Shown here one piece after another: positions 49,621 through 63,636 of a stretch of DNA of 64,000 bases. The notes under the pieces were generated by a model. It saw only the letters and a list, made by a program, of their open reading frames with translations, was not told where the DNA came from and did not search any database. The stretch covers positions 12,950,501 through 13,014,500 of the forward strand of contig JANCRA010000010.1 of the NCBI GenBank assembly GCA_024362935.1. Direction: 5' to 3'. Source of the stretch: Setophaga petechia (lineage: Eukaryota; Chordata; Aves; Passeriformes; Parulidae). Both the position numbers and the translations under genes were made by a program. Every line of letters starts with the position of its first letter. Positions within the stretch are counted from its first letter, which is position 1.

Positions 49621-51205
49621 CTACAGACTCTGCAGTGTAGCACAATACACGCACCCATCAAAGGACCTGATCAATAATGGCCCAAAGTAATCACTATGGC
49701 ACTTTCTTTTATTCTGTTGTAGCAAGAAATCGAGCAAACAAGCTTTAAAAATGTCAAAAATTAGATGTTTGTTTTGTTGGCCTATAACTGGGGTTTTTTC
49801 TCAACAGGCAGTGAGGAACCTTCCCAATATGTTCGAGTAGCTTTGTTGTCTGGAATCTCCAGTCTTGGCTGTGTAGTTGCCATAGCTGGGCAGTGAGGGA
49901 AACAGTCCTCATTTTAACTCCTGGAGCCAGATCATGTCTCAGAGTCTCTGGCTGAATGTTTTCCATCCAAGGTAACTGACTAAGCAGAACAAGTTCTGAT
50001 TCTGGCTAATGACATGTCATTAATATACAAGTCCTCTAAAATGTTTGCCTATGAATTGTGAGACTTTGACCCTGAGATATCAGAAATCATTCCAGTTAGA
50101 CTAAACACATATAATTCACATAGTTCAATATATGGTGAGGTCTCTCACCAACCCTTTTCTGATCACAGCCTTTATGTGAATGACAGCCTGTGCATGTCAT
50201 GCTGGGATTTTCCACTTGGCCTTGCTCAGTACCAATCTGATAGTGGGATGAAAAGTGGACTTGAGGAGTGCAGTTCAAAGGACTTGCACTCTTGAACCTG
50301 TGTACCACACCTGGCTTTGTGGATTGAAGTAATGACTTGTGATGATATCATAAACTGGAGACAGCCCATGCAGGGCCATGAAACAGAAGACAGAGCCCAC
50401 AGGGGGGACAGGCAGGAGGAGGAGCCAGGCGAGGGACACTTAGAGAGTGGAAGGCAGCTAAAGGATGCTACAGGAAACAATAGTCATGGCAATACTGTTC
50501 TGAAGACAGTTACTTCCTCCACTTCCCCCTGGAGGTCTTGCTAAGTAAAAATTCTCATTTTGGTTATCTCTGCCCTTGAAAAGACTGTGGTTACATTTTT
50601 GAAGACCTGATGCCAAAATTGCTCCCAAATTCTGAAATGCAAAAGAAGTAAGAATCACATAAGTAAAAATCTATCCAGATGACTGGATCTTCTTATATTA
50701 GGAAATATCAGAGCACTGATACCATGTAACATACAATAAAATTGGTCTTGGTTTATTGCCATATTTCTGAATGCAGAAGCTTGCTGAAGAACAGTCCTAT
50801 GTCTAATGTGGTGTCTGTTGGTATACTTCACTCTGCATGTTAACAGTGCAGTAAAACATTACTGCTGGCTGACATCTTATTAAAAAAACCCCTACCTTCT
50901 TCAAAAAAATTTTTCATCCCCCATCTGGGATGCTGTAGACTAACCCTTTCTGTTAAGACAAATTTGATAGACACATATAGCAATTCAGATTCAAAGACCC
51001 TTGACCACCTCAGTCTGTATTGTCTGCTCACAGTAGTTTTCCTTTTATCAGATCCCATTGTACATGCTGCAGGCCCCTCAAAGGTACTGTGGTTTTAAAT
51101 GCTCAGCTTTTTATTGAGAAAATCAGTGCAGGTGAATGAACAGTGTGAGTAGAGTGGCAGCTGACATGGCTGGGATGTACTGCAGTATCTCAGGAAGGAG
51201 CAGTG

Positions 51206-51247
51206 GAAGGATGTGGCTGTGGGGAGACCTGGAGAGCAAACATTAGG
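51206..51247 (+). repeat. 42-bp dispersed repeat, copy 2
   Basis: Exact match to 48,060-48,101, offset 3,146 bp. Only a loosely similar AGGAAGGAGCAG-like word extends the similarity to the left; there is none to the right. Confidence 0.95.
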
Positions 51248-52715
51248 GATCTGGGATGCAGCACAGTGGGTGGTAAAATCTCATTGTTCCTATAATACTT
51301 CCTGAGACCTCAGATATTGTGATTTGTAAGGGTATTTCTACTTTAACCAGTAGGCTGATTAAGGAAAAACAATTATAGGTGGTGCACTTTTTTCTTTTTC
51401 TTTTTTCTTTTAATGCTATGCAACTCTGAGCACATCTTCCTTAACAATCTAGTTGTTCACATTTCACATATGTTCCTCTTGAACTGCCTCTAGCAGTATG
51501 CAACACTCCTCAGCTTGTCTGAATTTGGGGATTTCAAAGGCCTTCGTGGCTCTAATGATGGAGAAGAAGGGCACTGTATGAACTTTCTGTAAGGTTGAAC
51601 TCCATGAAGAAAATGCAGGGAACTACTTGTTCCATCGCCTTCGTTTAATATGTTGACAAACCAAGGCTTAGACAAGGCTAGTGTTTTGACCTAGTTTACC
51701 CAGAGAGCAATAAGGAAGTAAGCTAGAAAATACCAAGGAAATTACCCAGGGAATTCTCCAACAAGGCAATAAAGTACAAACAAGTCTTTTTGCCATGAGC
51801 TGTCTGCAGTGCCCTCCACCTCTGTTGGCTTTGCACAGAGCTGATTTTGTCACTTCGTGCTTTTTGGAATGAACAGTTTTTAAAATGTCCCTTTTGGTGA
51901 GTCTGAGCAGAGGAAAGGTAATTGGTCATGTGCTGTGAGTGCTTCAGATGGGCTCTGGGTGCTGTCTCAGGCAGCACATGACCTGACATGCTGAGTGGGT
52001 GAAGGATGGGTGCGGCTCTGCCAGGGGTGCCTGGGCTTGTTGGGAGGATTGTTGCCATTCCTGCCCATTTCTCTGTGGTCTTTCTGAAACAACGTGGGGT
52101 ATTAGCAATTGTTGTGTGATGTAATTCATTTAGAGGGGGAAAAGTCTCTCCTAAAGTTTGTGATGCTATTCTCTTTGAGACAAGACTAAATGGGGAGATG
52201 GGCTGGTGAGCTGAAAATTCAGTGGGACACTGTCATCCATCCTGCAATCAAAAGTTCAAACAGATCTTCCACTGGAAGGTCCTGAGTCGGATCTAAGTGC
52301 AGAAGCACAGACACTGCAGCAGCCTGCGGTGCCCTGGGCTGGCTGTGCACAGGCTACAGGGTTGGCATGGCAACACCAGCTTCCAGTGGGTGTAGGAGCA
52401 TCCCTGAATCACAGCTCTACCTGCCATCCCCTTGCACCTCCCAAGTGCTGAAGGGGAGTGTCATGGGAGCCAGCAAAAGGCTTTCTCTCCCAAAAATAAC
52501 CACTGAGAATAGGGAATACTTATCTGACAGGGCCTGCTATTGAAAAACGGATCTTGGTTCATATAAGCAGGAAAAAGACATTGAGGCTTATTTGTATTTC
52601 TGCCCCTGAGCACAAAGGGGTTGGAAAGCAGGCGGATCCCACCGATTGTGTGCTCCTCCTGTTTGGAGATGTAATCGGCATCCACACACTGTGCCACAGC
52701 CTTTCCTCATCTCTA

Positions 52716-52735
52716 GGGGTTGGGTTGGGGCTGGG
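52716..52735 (+). other. G-quadruplex-capable tract, short loops
   Basis: GGGG, GGG, GGGG, GGG with three 2-nt loops, the strongest quadruplex prediction in the window. A further G-rich stretch follows at about 52,787-52,804, one G short of a second full motif. Confidence 0.75.
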
Positions 52736-52982
52736 AATGATGTGTGGGGAGAGACCACCTCCAGTGTAGAGGTGAAGAGTCCAGCATGAGGGTGGGGGAG
52801 GGCTGGTCCCTGATGCAGAGTTGCTCCCCATCTTCTGACATGTGGCATGCACTGCTGGGAGCAGCGTTAGTGAGAAATGGAAGAAAACACAGGGTCACCC
52901 TGGTCACTGAATCCCAACTTACCAACTGGAGAAAAAGGCTCTGTGTAAATAGCACAAATGAAACGGATGTTTCACTCTGCTA

Positions 52983-52998
52983 CTGATAAGTTTATCAG
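52983..52998. promoter_or_regulatory. Palindromic double GATA site
   Basis: CTGATAA and TTATCAG face each other across 2 nt. Paired GATA sites can bind both zinc fingers of GATA factors. Motif match only. Confidence 0.3.
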
Positions 52999-55900
52999 CA
53001 AATCCAATGCGCATTTTGGACCCCGAGGAAAATACACAGAAAATATGTTAAAGAAAGAGATGTGGAGGGTTCTCAGCTTACGTCCAGCTTACCACACCCT
53101 GGGGATCAGGGTGCTCTGGCCTGTGCTCTGGCACATGTCAATCATTGCTCAGCCAACGTGACTCCAAGGCTGGGGCTTTGTCATTTGTAACCACAAGGTC
53201 CAGTCTTTCCTGGGCTTCAGCTGTTTTAAGTGCTATTGAGATAAATGAACCAGGACTATGCAGAGGAAGGATATATGCTATATCCCTTCATCTGGGCAAG
53301 ATGGGAGCACAGCAGGGGCTGGGAACACAGCTGATGCTGGGGAGTACTGTGGAAAGCCCTGCTGGACCTTGGGTGAGAGGTGTGGCCGTGGCCTCTCCAG
53401 CTGGTATTGTCTGTGAACAGACCATTGTTCTCTGCAAGGAAGCAAAGAGAAAACTGTCTCTTCTGCTTCCTTGACTGTGGCTCTGAGCCAGTATTGCCTC
53501 ACCAAGGGCTCGGCACCAGCTCGGAGGTCTCACAGCTCCAAAATGCCTCGCCCACGTTGCCTCAAATGCCTGCTCTGGTGTCCTGTTACACACGGATCAT
53601 TTTGGCTGACTGGATTTTGTTCCCTGCAAGTGAGTGGCTGGGAAGGGGATGTGTTTCACAGAGCTTATAATAGAAGCTTTGCTTTGACCTCCACGACCAG
53701 GAGATTAACGCCATTCCAGAATGATATGGTGCGTGGTTTTTAAGGGTCCAAAGGCAATTCCTGTTTACAGAGCTGGTCTGGAAGAGCCTCATGATATTCA
53801 GACTGGGGCAGTGGCTGTGCAATTCCTTCCCTATCACTACTCTTACAGGTGGACTTATGCCCTGCTGAGGGAGAACTTGAAACATCCTGTGGATGGCTGA
53901 GCCAGGTTGTTGTGGTTGTGCAAAATCCCACTGCCTGTCTCTGAGACAAGAGAATGAGAAAATTCCTGTGCCTATCCCTTCTCTTTAAAGGAAATCACTT
54001 CAGAGCTTCTTTGAGGTGTTTCTTTCTGGATTTGGATTTTAAAAATTTCTTTTAGGAACTATTTTGATGAGATCCAGAGAAAGGTTGCCAGTACTTGTGG
54101 GAAATATGTCATTGACAGTAAAAATATATTTGCAATAGCCTTGGACTTCCTTCCGTTATTCAGCTCTGCAGATAGTGTCTTAAATACTTTGATCTATTGA
54201 GGTCCAACCTGCTAATCCTAATTATGTGCTCATGCCCAGCATCTTTACCTCTAATGGGCACTGAGAGCTGGGCCTGTGGTACTGCTCCCACCATGCCCAC
54301 TTTTCCAATAAATAGGACAGGCTGAAAGCTCTCTGAACAGAAAATTCTCCATCTGCTAATAGCATCAATCCCTGTTTTCAGTTACATTTCCAGAAACCAG
54401 AGCATACAAGAACTCCTTTCTGGGTGAATGTATTCTCATGTCCTTGAGGAGCTTGATGCAAGTCAACCATCTGAGACATTGTGAGCCAACAGGGTCTAAA
54501 GTGGCAGGAGCCTGGAGTCCAGTGTCTGATGTGTATTCCCTGGCACAGTCCTTAACAGAAAACTGGTTATGTGTCTTTAGTCAAAGGAGGTATGCACTGA
54601 ATCATTGTCGTGGCCCAAAATTTAAGGTCCTTTTTGGGGAAAGGGGCCTTTAATAAGATCTCATGTTTACTTATAAGATGGACTGACACCTTGACCCTCT
54701 AGGTCCTCTAGGTGGGACATATTTAGCTTGTTATTAGCTATGACCTTATAGAAGAAGAGTCATGTTCATACACTGGCATAGCACAGCTAAGACTAGAGTC
54801 AGAGGCAGAGATTTTAGTTGGTTTTGGAAACTTAAACACAGCTTTTTAGGTGCCAGCAGCGCCAAAATGAGAAGATATATGAATGTGGAAATTCACCATT
54901 TGAACAATACGGAGCTCTTGAAGGAAAGGGCAAGGCACACTGAGTACATGCAAAGCTGTATTTACCCCCGACACATCATGCTGTGAGGTGATGACATGCC
55001 TTCCTTCCCCTCTCTACTTCTCATTTTTTCTCTGTATCTTGGGTCCCTGACCTTGGAAATTATTTACTTCTCCTCTGCAAACCATGACTCTCCTTTCTTC
55101 TCCCTCGTGGTCTCTTTTTGCACAAAGCTTTTGATGTGTTTCAGCCTCTCTGGCCAATGCACACGAGCAGTGAGGGGTGCAAATCCCTGCTGCCTTTACT
55201 GGCACTGGCCATACCCCAGTGCAGCTGGAGGCTGCTGGGCTGGGATTTTCCGAGTGCTCCTGAGAGGGAGCAGGTTACAGACCGATTGAGACATGTTCGG
55301 TGGCTCAGCCATGTTTGCCACAAGGGGGGGTGAAGAACAGAAACTGTCTGTGGAAATTTACTGACTCTGAAGACCGCATGACTTCTTGCTAAATATGAAA
55401 ATTCCCAGTATAATTTTTCTAAACCAGCTGTGCAGCCTTTCATTATTTACCTTAATATTGCAGAGGCAGAGATATTTTTTTTGTCAGTGTGTCAGTGACA
55501 CCAGTCCGTCATTTGCCATAGACGTGAAAGTTATAGTCAAGGCACTAGTTTCTAATACAAGGACTTCCACAGAGATGTTGAATTTCAAATACATATATTC
55601 TTTTTTCAACAAATCAGTATGTAGTGTGCCATCTCTTGAGAAATATGTGCCCATTAGGGGTATGAGTGGGAGCAAGCAAGGTTGTGAGGAATCTTTCTGC
55701 AGTTTGTTTTCAAACAGTGGTTTGCAGAGAAGCCGTTTTCTTTTCTATTTATTTGAAAGGTTAATATGTGCGAAGCTCTTTAAATCATCTGAGGTGGATC
55801 AGGGTTATGACTAAGAGATAAGGAGGGATTTGTCTGTCTGACCAACTTCCCCTCTGCTTATAGAGAAGGTTGGTGTGCTCAGAAGTGGCTGAGTGCAAAA

Positions 55901-57225
55901 TGCATGGTGTAGTGTAAACTGGAGTTTTGACAGTTCACGGGCTGAGCAAAACCCCTTGAAATGCAAGAGGTTGCAAAGCCCAGCTCTGTGTCTGCACAAG
56001 AAAAGCCTCCAGTGATGTCTGTAAGAAAAATGCTCAATCTCCAGCCCAGGAAAAATCAGTGCCTACTACAAAGCCAATAGGAATTTTACTGTTAGGACAA
56101 TTAATGTTCTTAGTCATTTTTATACTGAATAATATCATCTACCCATCAGAATGAATGCTGCTTGTTTAAAAAACTGGGTGAGGGAGAGGGGAGTAAGACA
56201 GAAGAAACCATAAAAAATGTCCTGAGTCTCTGTTGTGCCTCCAGGCAGGGCACAAAGTCAATCTGCAGTAATGTAATTTTTAAGCAAGCCATAGCTAGGA
56301 GTAAAAACTTCAATGATGATCAGAGGTGACCAGAGCAGTCAACTCAAGGCCATGGTTTCAGAGCCTGCAAAGTTCATCCAGGGCACTGTGCTAGGCCCTG
56401 ATTAAGTGCCTGTAGTGCAGTACAGGTTATATTTGCTTTAATATTTTATAGATAATGTTCTGTAAAGACAATGGACTGGTTCAGGTGCAGCTGAAGTCAT
56501 ATGAATAGAGATTTGTCTACTTAGGGTTTTAGCACCTGGGATGAAGGGACACAGTAAGAAGCTGGATATGTTCCATATGGTGTTCCCTATAGCAGGTCCA
56601 GTTTCTAAGCTGGTACTCTACTGTGTTGAACTCCTAATTCAAATACAAAAAACCTCTAGCAATTCAGGGCAGGAATAAGATATTTGCAGGTAGATAACAC
56701 TGATAATCTGTTCTTTGCAGCCAAAATTTTGATTTCATACATTTAATGTAAGACAAATTGTCTTGAGATTTGACATAATGTAAATTCTCTGCATCTGTCC
56801 AGAAGAGGGTAAAAGAGATAACAGATAATCCCAAAGACCCCAAGAAAATTTATAAAACACTTGAGATCAGAAAATGAAACCCAGGGAGATAGGCATATGC
56901 AGTACAGGCAGCAGATGTGCAGACTGCATATCACAGAAAATGAATGCAGTTCATCACACTAAATTGTTCATGCCCAGACCATATATGTTCATTTTTTGAC
57001 AAAGTAATCTCTTCACAAAGCTCCATAATGCAGCAGAGTCAGCTAGGAACGAGTTATAAACAAAGAAGCTATTCAGCTGTCAAAGCAATTTTCAGCTATA
57101 TTAAAGCAGAATGGGATGGAAGGAGTTCTGCTGAGCCTTCTGCCGTCCCAGGGAGCCGGTGGCAGTGCATGTGTATGCCTGGTGTGACAGGGGGACAGCG
57201 TGTGCATGCAGGGCCAGCCTGTGCT
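52999..57225. other. No gene recognised; non-coding DNA
   Basis: Many overlapping frames occur at 53.1-53.9 kb because the DNA is GC-richer. The 142-codon frame at 55,386-55,814 (+) is notable for its length in AT-rich sequence, yet it is mostly Ser/Leu/Phe/Cys with no domain or splice support. Confidence 0.5.
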
Positions 57226-57245
57226 CACACGTGTACACACGCGTG
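57226..57245. other. Z-DNA-prone alternating purine-pyrimidine tract
   Basis: Twenty bases alternate strictly (CA/CG/TG steps) and include a CACGTG E-box and an ACGCGT. It lies 25 bp before the 49-bp tandem duplication. Confidence 0.7.
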
Positions 57246-57270
57246 GGGCCAGTGCCTGTCACCTGCCCAG

Positions 57271-57368
57271 CTCCTGGCAGAGACTGCAGAGTGCTGATTT
57301 CAGCCCTGCTTTGGGTCTGCTCCTGGCAGAACCTGCAAAGCACTGATTTCAACCCTGCTTTGGGTCTG
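57271..57368. repeat. Tandem duplication, 49-bp unit x 2
   Basis: Units 57,271-57,319 and 57,320-57,368 match at 43 of 49 positions; five of the six differences are transitions. Older than the 12.8-kb duplication. No gene structure coincides with it. Confidence 0.95.
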
Positions 57369-60300
57369 CACTTGGGGACATCACCCAGCTCTGTCCATTC
57401 CCATGATGTGTTTTGTTCCCATAGAAACCAGGGTGCTTTGGAGGGGGGAAAGGCAGAAGGAGAGTGAGAAAAGCAGAAAAATGAGGCAGACCAGAAGTGT
57501 GCGGTGGGAATAGATGGTTCAGGTTGTGGGGATCTTCAGAAATTGGCAAAGGCCTGAAGGCAGTGAGCTGCCTTATTTAATTGTGGGTATGTCATTCAAG
57601 AATAATTCAAATCCTCTCAAATGTACGTCAATTAAATGAAGGCAGCATCCTATTTCTTCATGTGCACTATCCCCCACCAGACAGGCTGTGTCAGTCCTGC
57701 AGGGGCCAGGTTTCCAGGGTGCTTTCTGCTGACACACGACTTTGATGTTTGCTGTGTCTCTGGTGTCATTAGCAGGTGTTTCCTATCTTCATCCCTAAAC
57801 TTGGGAAGGAGGCAGGGCCTGGAAACCTACTGATTTCAACTAAGGTTCAATGAAATACCTGTCAAGTCTCCCATAAAAAAAGCTGAGCATGATCTGAACC
57901 TCCCAAGGGGTAGGCAGGGCAGGGAGAGGCATGCTGGAGCTATTCTATTATATGATTTTTTTTTTTTTGTGCCTTAAACCAGCCAACTTGCCATTGAATA
58001 ATTTAATAACTAATTAAAAGTCCTGGATAAAACACGCTGTCTACAGCTTTCTGGCAAACATCCCAATGACTTCAGTAGAGCCAAGATTTTACCCTTTTCT
58101 TGACTGCAGATCTTGTTTGTTGTCACTTCTTTTTCTCTAGCTGCTTTATGTGGTTTCTCTTAGAAGCGGGTTTGTTTCCCTTTTGTCAAATATTCTCACT
58201 TCAGCTCCAGAACACAAACTCAACACAATGGACTTCAAGAGTTAGTTCATGACCAGGTAGCTGTTTTGCCCATTTCCTTTTCTGCTGTGATCTAAGAGAT
58301 GACAAGGGGTAGAGGAGAGGGCAGTAGAATTTTCAGCAGCTAAAGGCCACTTCAAGCATTTGTGTGCAGGCATCAACTTGACTTGCAAGTCCTTGTTGCC
58401 AGAGCTATGTGGTGCTTACAGAGGTCCCTCAGCTGGTATCTGACCAGCTGGAAGAAGGATGGACTGTTACAGCCTAAAGCATCAGCTCTTTCACCACCCA
58501 GGGCTGAATGCCAGGAGCAGAAACAGAATCCTGTACACCTCTATCCTATATGTGTAAATACTGTTCTAACAGGACAATGTTCCCATTCTGTCTGTGCATG
58601 TTCTTTGGTACATGTTTCTCTGTCTTCCCCTTTCGTGTTTACCACTTGTATCCTCTGCAATTTTGCTTTCAAAGTCTTAGAAGAGACCATTTTTACCTGG
58701 AGATGAATAACCCCAAGATGCACCTCTGCTCCCTGTTTGCTTGAAGGAAGGGATGTGCCAACAGTCCTTGCTTCCCAGGGGCTTTTTGGCAGAGCATGCT
58801 CAAGTTTCTGCTAAGTTCCTAATGAGAAGTTGGTCTTGGTCACACATGGCCCCATGTAGAAGGGACCTAACCCAACAAAAATTGCCAGAACTTATTGGAT
58901 TCTTCAAAGTTTAGGGCACCAGAGAATGAAATGACAGCAAATATCCTAAGCCCTCACCAACGCATCGGGTGGGAAAACCCGCAGCAGTTGCCTGTGGTGT
59001 TGGTAAAATTCAAGCCCATGCTGTTTAATTTATTTTTGTGTACCTAAAGCCATGGCACCTAACAGTATTGATAGCTGAGAGTCTCATTTGTTGGTTTATT
59101 GACAAAATTTAAGAATAAAAAGACACTTTGTGAAGGGAGATACAATTTTGTTGAACGGCTCTAATCTTGGTTGTTTTCCTAAGCTTTAAACTTTGAATTT
59201 TACAACTCATATGTTAAACACTCTGCTTCAGTCCTTTGTATCCAGACAGAAATAAACAGATTGTAAAAAATATGCTTTGTGGGTGATGAGAATTCTTCTC
59301 TTCTGGAGAATCCATCAGGGAGGATGTTTGCTATATATTTATGAGGTCCCTTGCAGATCTTTAGATGCTGTCAGATGTTCATTTTCTTGACCTTTTTATT
59401 GCTAACGTTTATTCTTCTTTTAATGGTAAGCTCTCAGAACAATGCAGAGGGTTCAGTTCAAACTCCAAGCAAACCTTACATCACTCTTGGCTTTCAACAG
59501 GGCTCCACACAGAATTCAGCAAGATTTCACTGAGACTTTTCTATAGTGTTGGTTATAGTTCTCTAGGGGGGTACAGGGAAAATTACTTTGGGCTTCAATG
59601 TTTTGTATTCATTAGTCTGTGATTTGTCCAGAGGCTGGCTATTATCTTTGACATTGTGTCATTCTGTAAAGCAGCACTGAGTACCAGAGAGTGACAGAGC
59701 ATCTCTCATGCTGCTGCTGATTCATGGCATGAGCTCCTGCAGAGTGGTAAAATACCTTGGTCACGTCAAGATGGCTCATTTCTAGATAGCAGCCATTATC
59801 TAAATTCTGAACGTTATGTGACATGCTTGAAGGCCAGAAGATAATGTTCAGGGCTGACATCTGCACTCCAAAACGTAATCTACTGGAAGCCAATGTAACT
59901 TTACACGTGAGTGTGGAGAATATTCATGACTGTAAATTCAGGAATGGGCTGTTATTCAAGTACAAGGTTGAATAAGAAAGGTTAAAAACACTTTAAAAAA
60001 AAAAAAGCCTCTGAAGTCCAAGTGTACTGTTTATCATCTTGTTGTACCAAAACAAAATGTGTACTTTGTGATGTACCATGATGTACTGTAACATGGAAAT
60101 TTCCAGAGTCATCAATGTGGTGCTGGCTTTCATCCTTTCTCATCTTGTTGTTTTCTGACTCACATTTCTAGGCATTGAAATTTTTATCGTGAATTTATTC
60201 TTTTGCTATTAATTAAATTTTAAAAATTAGTGTTTTGTCCTCAGAGTCTACTGTCACACTAGAGAATTTAAAATTGTCAGGTGAGAGTCAGGAGGAGATT

Positions 60301-61229
60301 ATGATAGTCAGTCTAATTTCCTTAGAAATGTTGTAGCTGAAGTACTTATAATAATGTGACTTTGTTCCTGGAACTATTGAATGCCACAGCCCTGAAACAG
60401 GTAACTGAACCAGCAAGTTCTGGAAATATTTCCTAGAGAAAAACATGGGAGGAAAAAGAAGAACAGGAGAGACCAGCAATGAAATCATATAACTGAGCAT
60501 GCAACTTTCAGCAAAAGAATTTCCTTGTCAAGCGCAGTGTTTTTTCTTTTGACAAATTTCTTGTGTAGAAACTGAAGTTTTTCAGTCTCTCCACTTTTCC
60601 AGATTCTGAGGTTTTGGTTTACTTGAAGTGGTTATTTTTTTGAAATCACTTAGGGGTGATGAGTCGGTGTTTGTGTGGTGTGATTGGTCAGCTCAGTCAT
60701 GCTTAATGACTTAAGCCTTGTCAACTTCATTTGACTGAGACAAATATTGTTTGGCTGCTGGAAGGAGAGCCTGCCATATTACTCAGGGAAATTTACTTCT
60801 AATCAAAAGGTTTTGACATGGTAGGAATCCACAAAACTCAAATGATTCTTCTGATATGACAGTCATAAGCAAATTTTGGTCACATGCTATTCCCCAAAGT
60901 AACTAAAATTGGATGCAAAGAAAGTTCCATCTGATAATGATCTAACACATTCCTAATATTTTCCCACTATTTCTCTACCACTTGTGAGTTCTCCCTTTTT
61001 TTCTTTTATTCCCTTCTACTTTTACTTAGGTTTGTATTTTGATGATGCCTGGTTTGATTCCAGTATTCATCTTTTAATTTATAGTAGTTGTTTTTGAACA
61101 TTGATGAATCTGCATATACAAATGTAGATATATAAAGTGGTTTATTTTTTTTATGGAGGTTGACTTCTTTTACAAAGCAAGAGAGCAGACCTGGTTGGAG
61201 ACATTGCAAGAACATGTGTGACCGCTCAA

Positions 61230-61247
61230 TTGGTGCAGTTGCACCAA
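61230..61247. other. Inverted repeat, 8-bp arms, 2-nt spacer
   Basis: TTGGTGCA and TGCACCAA pair perfectly around GT. Confidence 0.85.
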
Positions 61248-62381
61248 GCAACCTGATCGTATAACTTGTGCTGTGAAATATTACTTGAGGCCTGGCCTCA
61301 ATTCTTACTGGGTAATGGTTACTTAAATCAAAATGGTGAGAAATTTCCCTTTTGTTAAGAGAATTTAGGGTATATTCATTTGTTGGTTTTATTCTGGTTT
61401 TCCATAAGTTTTTTATAACTGCCTAGGCTCATCTTCAAAAACCTGGTCCCTTCTCCCACAGTGTTACCTCTGGAATATCTGGCAGCTGGATTGAAGGCAT
61501 GTCACAGTACAGCTTGTTCTGTATGAACACTGTAAATCACCTGTTGGGAAAAGTTTCCCTGAATACACAAAACCCGTGAGTTACAAGCTGTGTTTCATCA
61601 GGAGGTGTTTTTGTTAAAGAATAGCCGGAGACAATCCAAAAATTAATCTTGGTCATAATATAACCCTGGTACAAAATGCATCATTTCTTCTTGGCAACTG
61701 AAGTGTTTGGCATCAGGAACTATTTACATTTGCATTGTTTTTAAACTTCTGTGTGTGCTGGAAGGTAGAGTGAAATATTTCCTAGATGGCCAGACTATTC
61801 CTAAGAAAAGATACACGAGGGAGTAGAAACACAGAAACATTCTGTTTCAAAGGTTGCTACAGGATCAGTACAAGTACACTGCAGTTTTACTGGATGTCCA
61901 GAGCACATCTTTCATTTGCTTTACATACGTTGCACCTCAACTTTATTTATTTCACAACATTCAAATTTTCTATTGTATCAGTAGCTGCATAAGCTACCTT
62001 TCCTTGTGTCCCTGCTTTGACACATTCCTATCCATCCATGTTCCTAAGAGTTTTTTTTTTCCCTCTGTGCACAAGAAGTGCCAGAAGCTCCTGTTGGTTA
62101 ACTCATTACACTGTGATTGCATGTCTATCTCAGCACAAATCACTGAGTAAATATAAATGTGTTATACTTCTTCGTAATGGTATATGTCTCTTACTTCCAC
62201 TTTTCCTGGTAATTGAGCAAGGAAAAATTGCAAAGCTCTGAGAGAATATTGCTGTATGTGAAATAAACTGCATGGACCTTGATTCCAGGAAGAACGTACA
62301 CATATGCTGATAAACAGTTTCTTATCTAATAAATACTGAAGAGAATGTTTCTTAAATGGTAGTGCTTCTCTGAAATCATGC

Positions 62382-62447
62382 TTTTGGTTGCTGGGTTGTT
62401 GGTTTGTTGGGTTTTTTTGTTGTTTTTTGGTTTGTTTTTTTTTTTTA
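62382..62447. repeat. T/G-rich low-complexity tract
   Basis: TTGG/TTTG-type words ending in a run of 12 T, similar in style to the tracts at 1.23, 33.7 and 34.4 kb. Confidence 0.85.
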
Positions 62448-63636
62448 GTATTTCAACACCCTGCTGATAGTGTTGTGAAATCTTTGCTGGGCCTTAGCCA
62501 ATTAACTGAATAAGCTTTTATGTGCTTAATGGTTTTATAACACTTCTGTTTGAGATAAACTTGCCATTTGTTCATTTAACTTCTCTCCTGCATTTTGTGT
62601 GCAAATACTATCTAATCTCATGGAGATTCCAAGTCTCTGAGACTTAGGTTCTTGCAGAGTTGTCAAATACAGCAATCAGAACACATTTGGACACTTAGCA
62701 AAGGTCTCTCAACATTTTTCATTGATATTTTTAGTATTATTTAAGATAATTACTGTTACGATTAACTACATTGAGCTCTCATATTCTGTGATGTAATTTT
62801 CCACTTTCATATTTACATTTATTAGTACAGGTTCCATTTAAAGTCATCTTTCATTGCTCAGTGTGTGGCATACTTCAGAGAAGAACTGAGATTTTCCAAA
62901 TATGCATCCCATAACCTGTCTGCAAAATGCTCCTTCTTTCTAATGGCTTACCAGCTCCTAAAATTTAACTGGAAGGTTAAGATCAGAAGTATGATACTGT
63001 CACTGAAGATATCAAATGCTTGAGTAGAATTTCTTTAATTACAAAAGGATTGAAAAGAAAGATAAATATTCCCTACACACTGTAGATTTTCTTGCTCTCT
63101 GACTTATGGTATTATATTTCATGTTTTCAAGCTTCAAGTAATGGACACAAAATTGGAAGCAGGAGGAAAGGTATAGACATCATTACCTAGAGGCAGTGAA
63201 AGAATGGGAGATTTTTCATCCAGTATTGGAGAAATAAATTTGTGTCCACAGGGCATAAGCATTGAGAGGAAAATAACTTATATGAAACCAAGGGTTGTAA
63301 CAGCCTAATTTTGTTCTCTGGACCCAGGTAAATTTCATCCTAACACCATAAATAAATACATAATATGAAGTGCAGGGGTATTTCCTGATTGATGATCTTG
63401 TTAGACTCCAAATAAACATATATCGTGCTCAAACTGTAATAACACAAGCTTAGTACATATAGAGGGAATTGCATCCACCTACTAAATATGAAGAGAATGT
63501 ACCAAAAGGGAATGATTTAGAGGAGAATGAAATTTTCCTTTAGACTCAGGGATGAGTCTGCTGAGCTTTCCCCTGGAAGACAGTCCTTCTCAGGACTGTA
63601 CAGATATTTTTACATAATTTGTTTCTCAAGTTAATT

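Larger units (their letters stand above)
48688..52715. other. No gene recognised; non-coding DNA
   Basis: The 87-codon frame at 48,784-49,047 (+) contains several aromatic residues but no recognised family, splice support or homologous repeat. The block at about 52,560-52,700 is open in all three minus-strand frames and contains CpGs, which suggests low stop density, possibly conserved non-coding sequence, rather than a coding exon. Confidence 0.5.

Noticed and set aside
52461..52852. Protein-like minus-strand translation near 52.5-52.7 kb
   Set aside because: All three minus frames are open across much of the block, so protein-likeness is not frame-specific; no convincing acceptor and donor pair.
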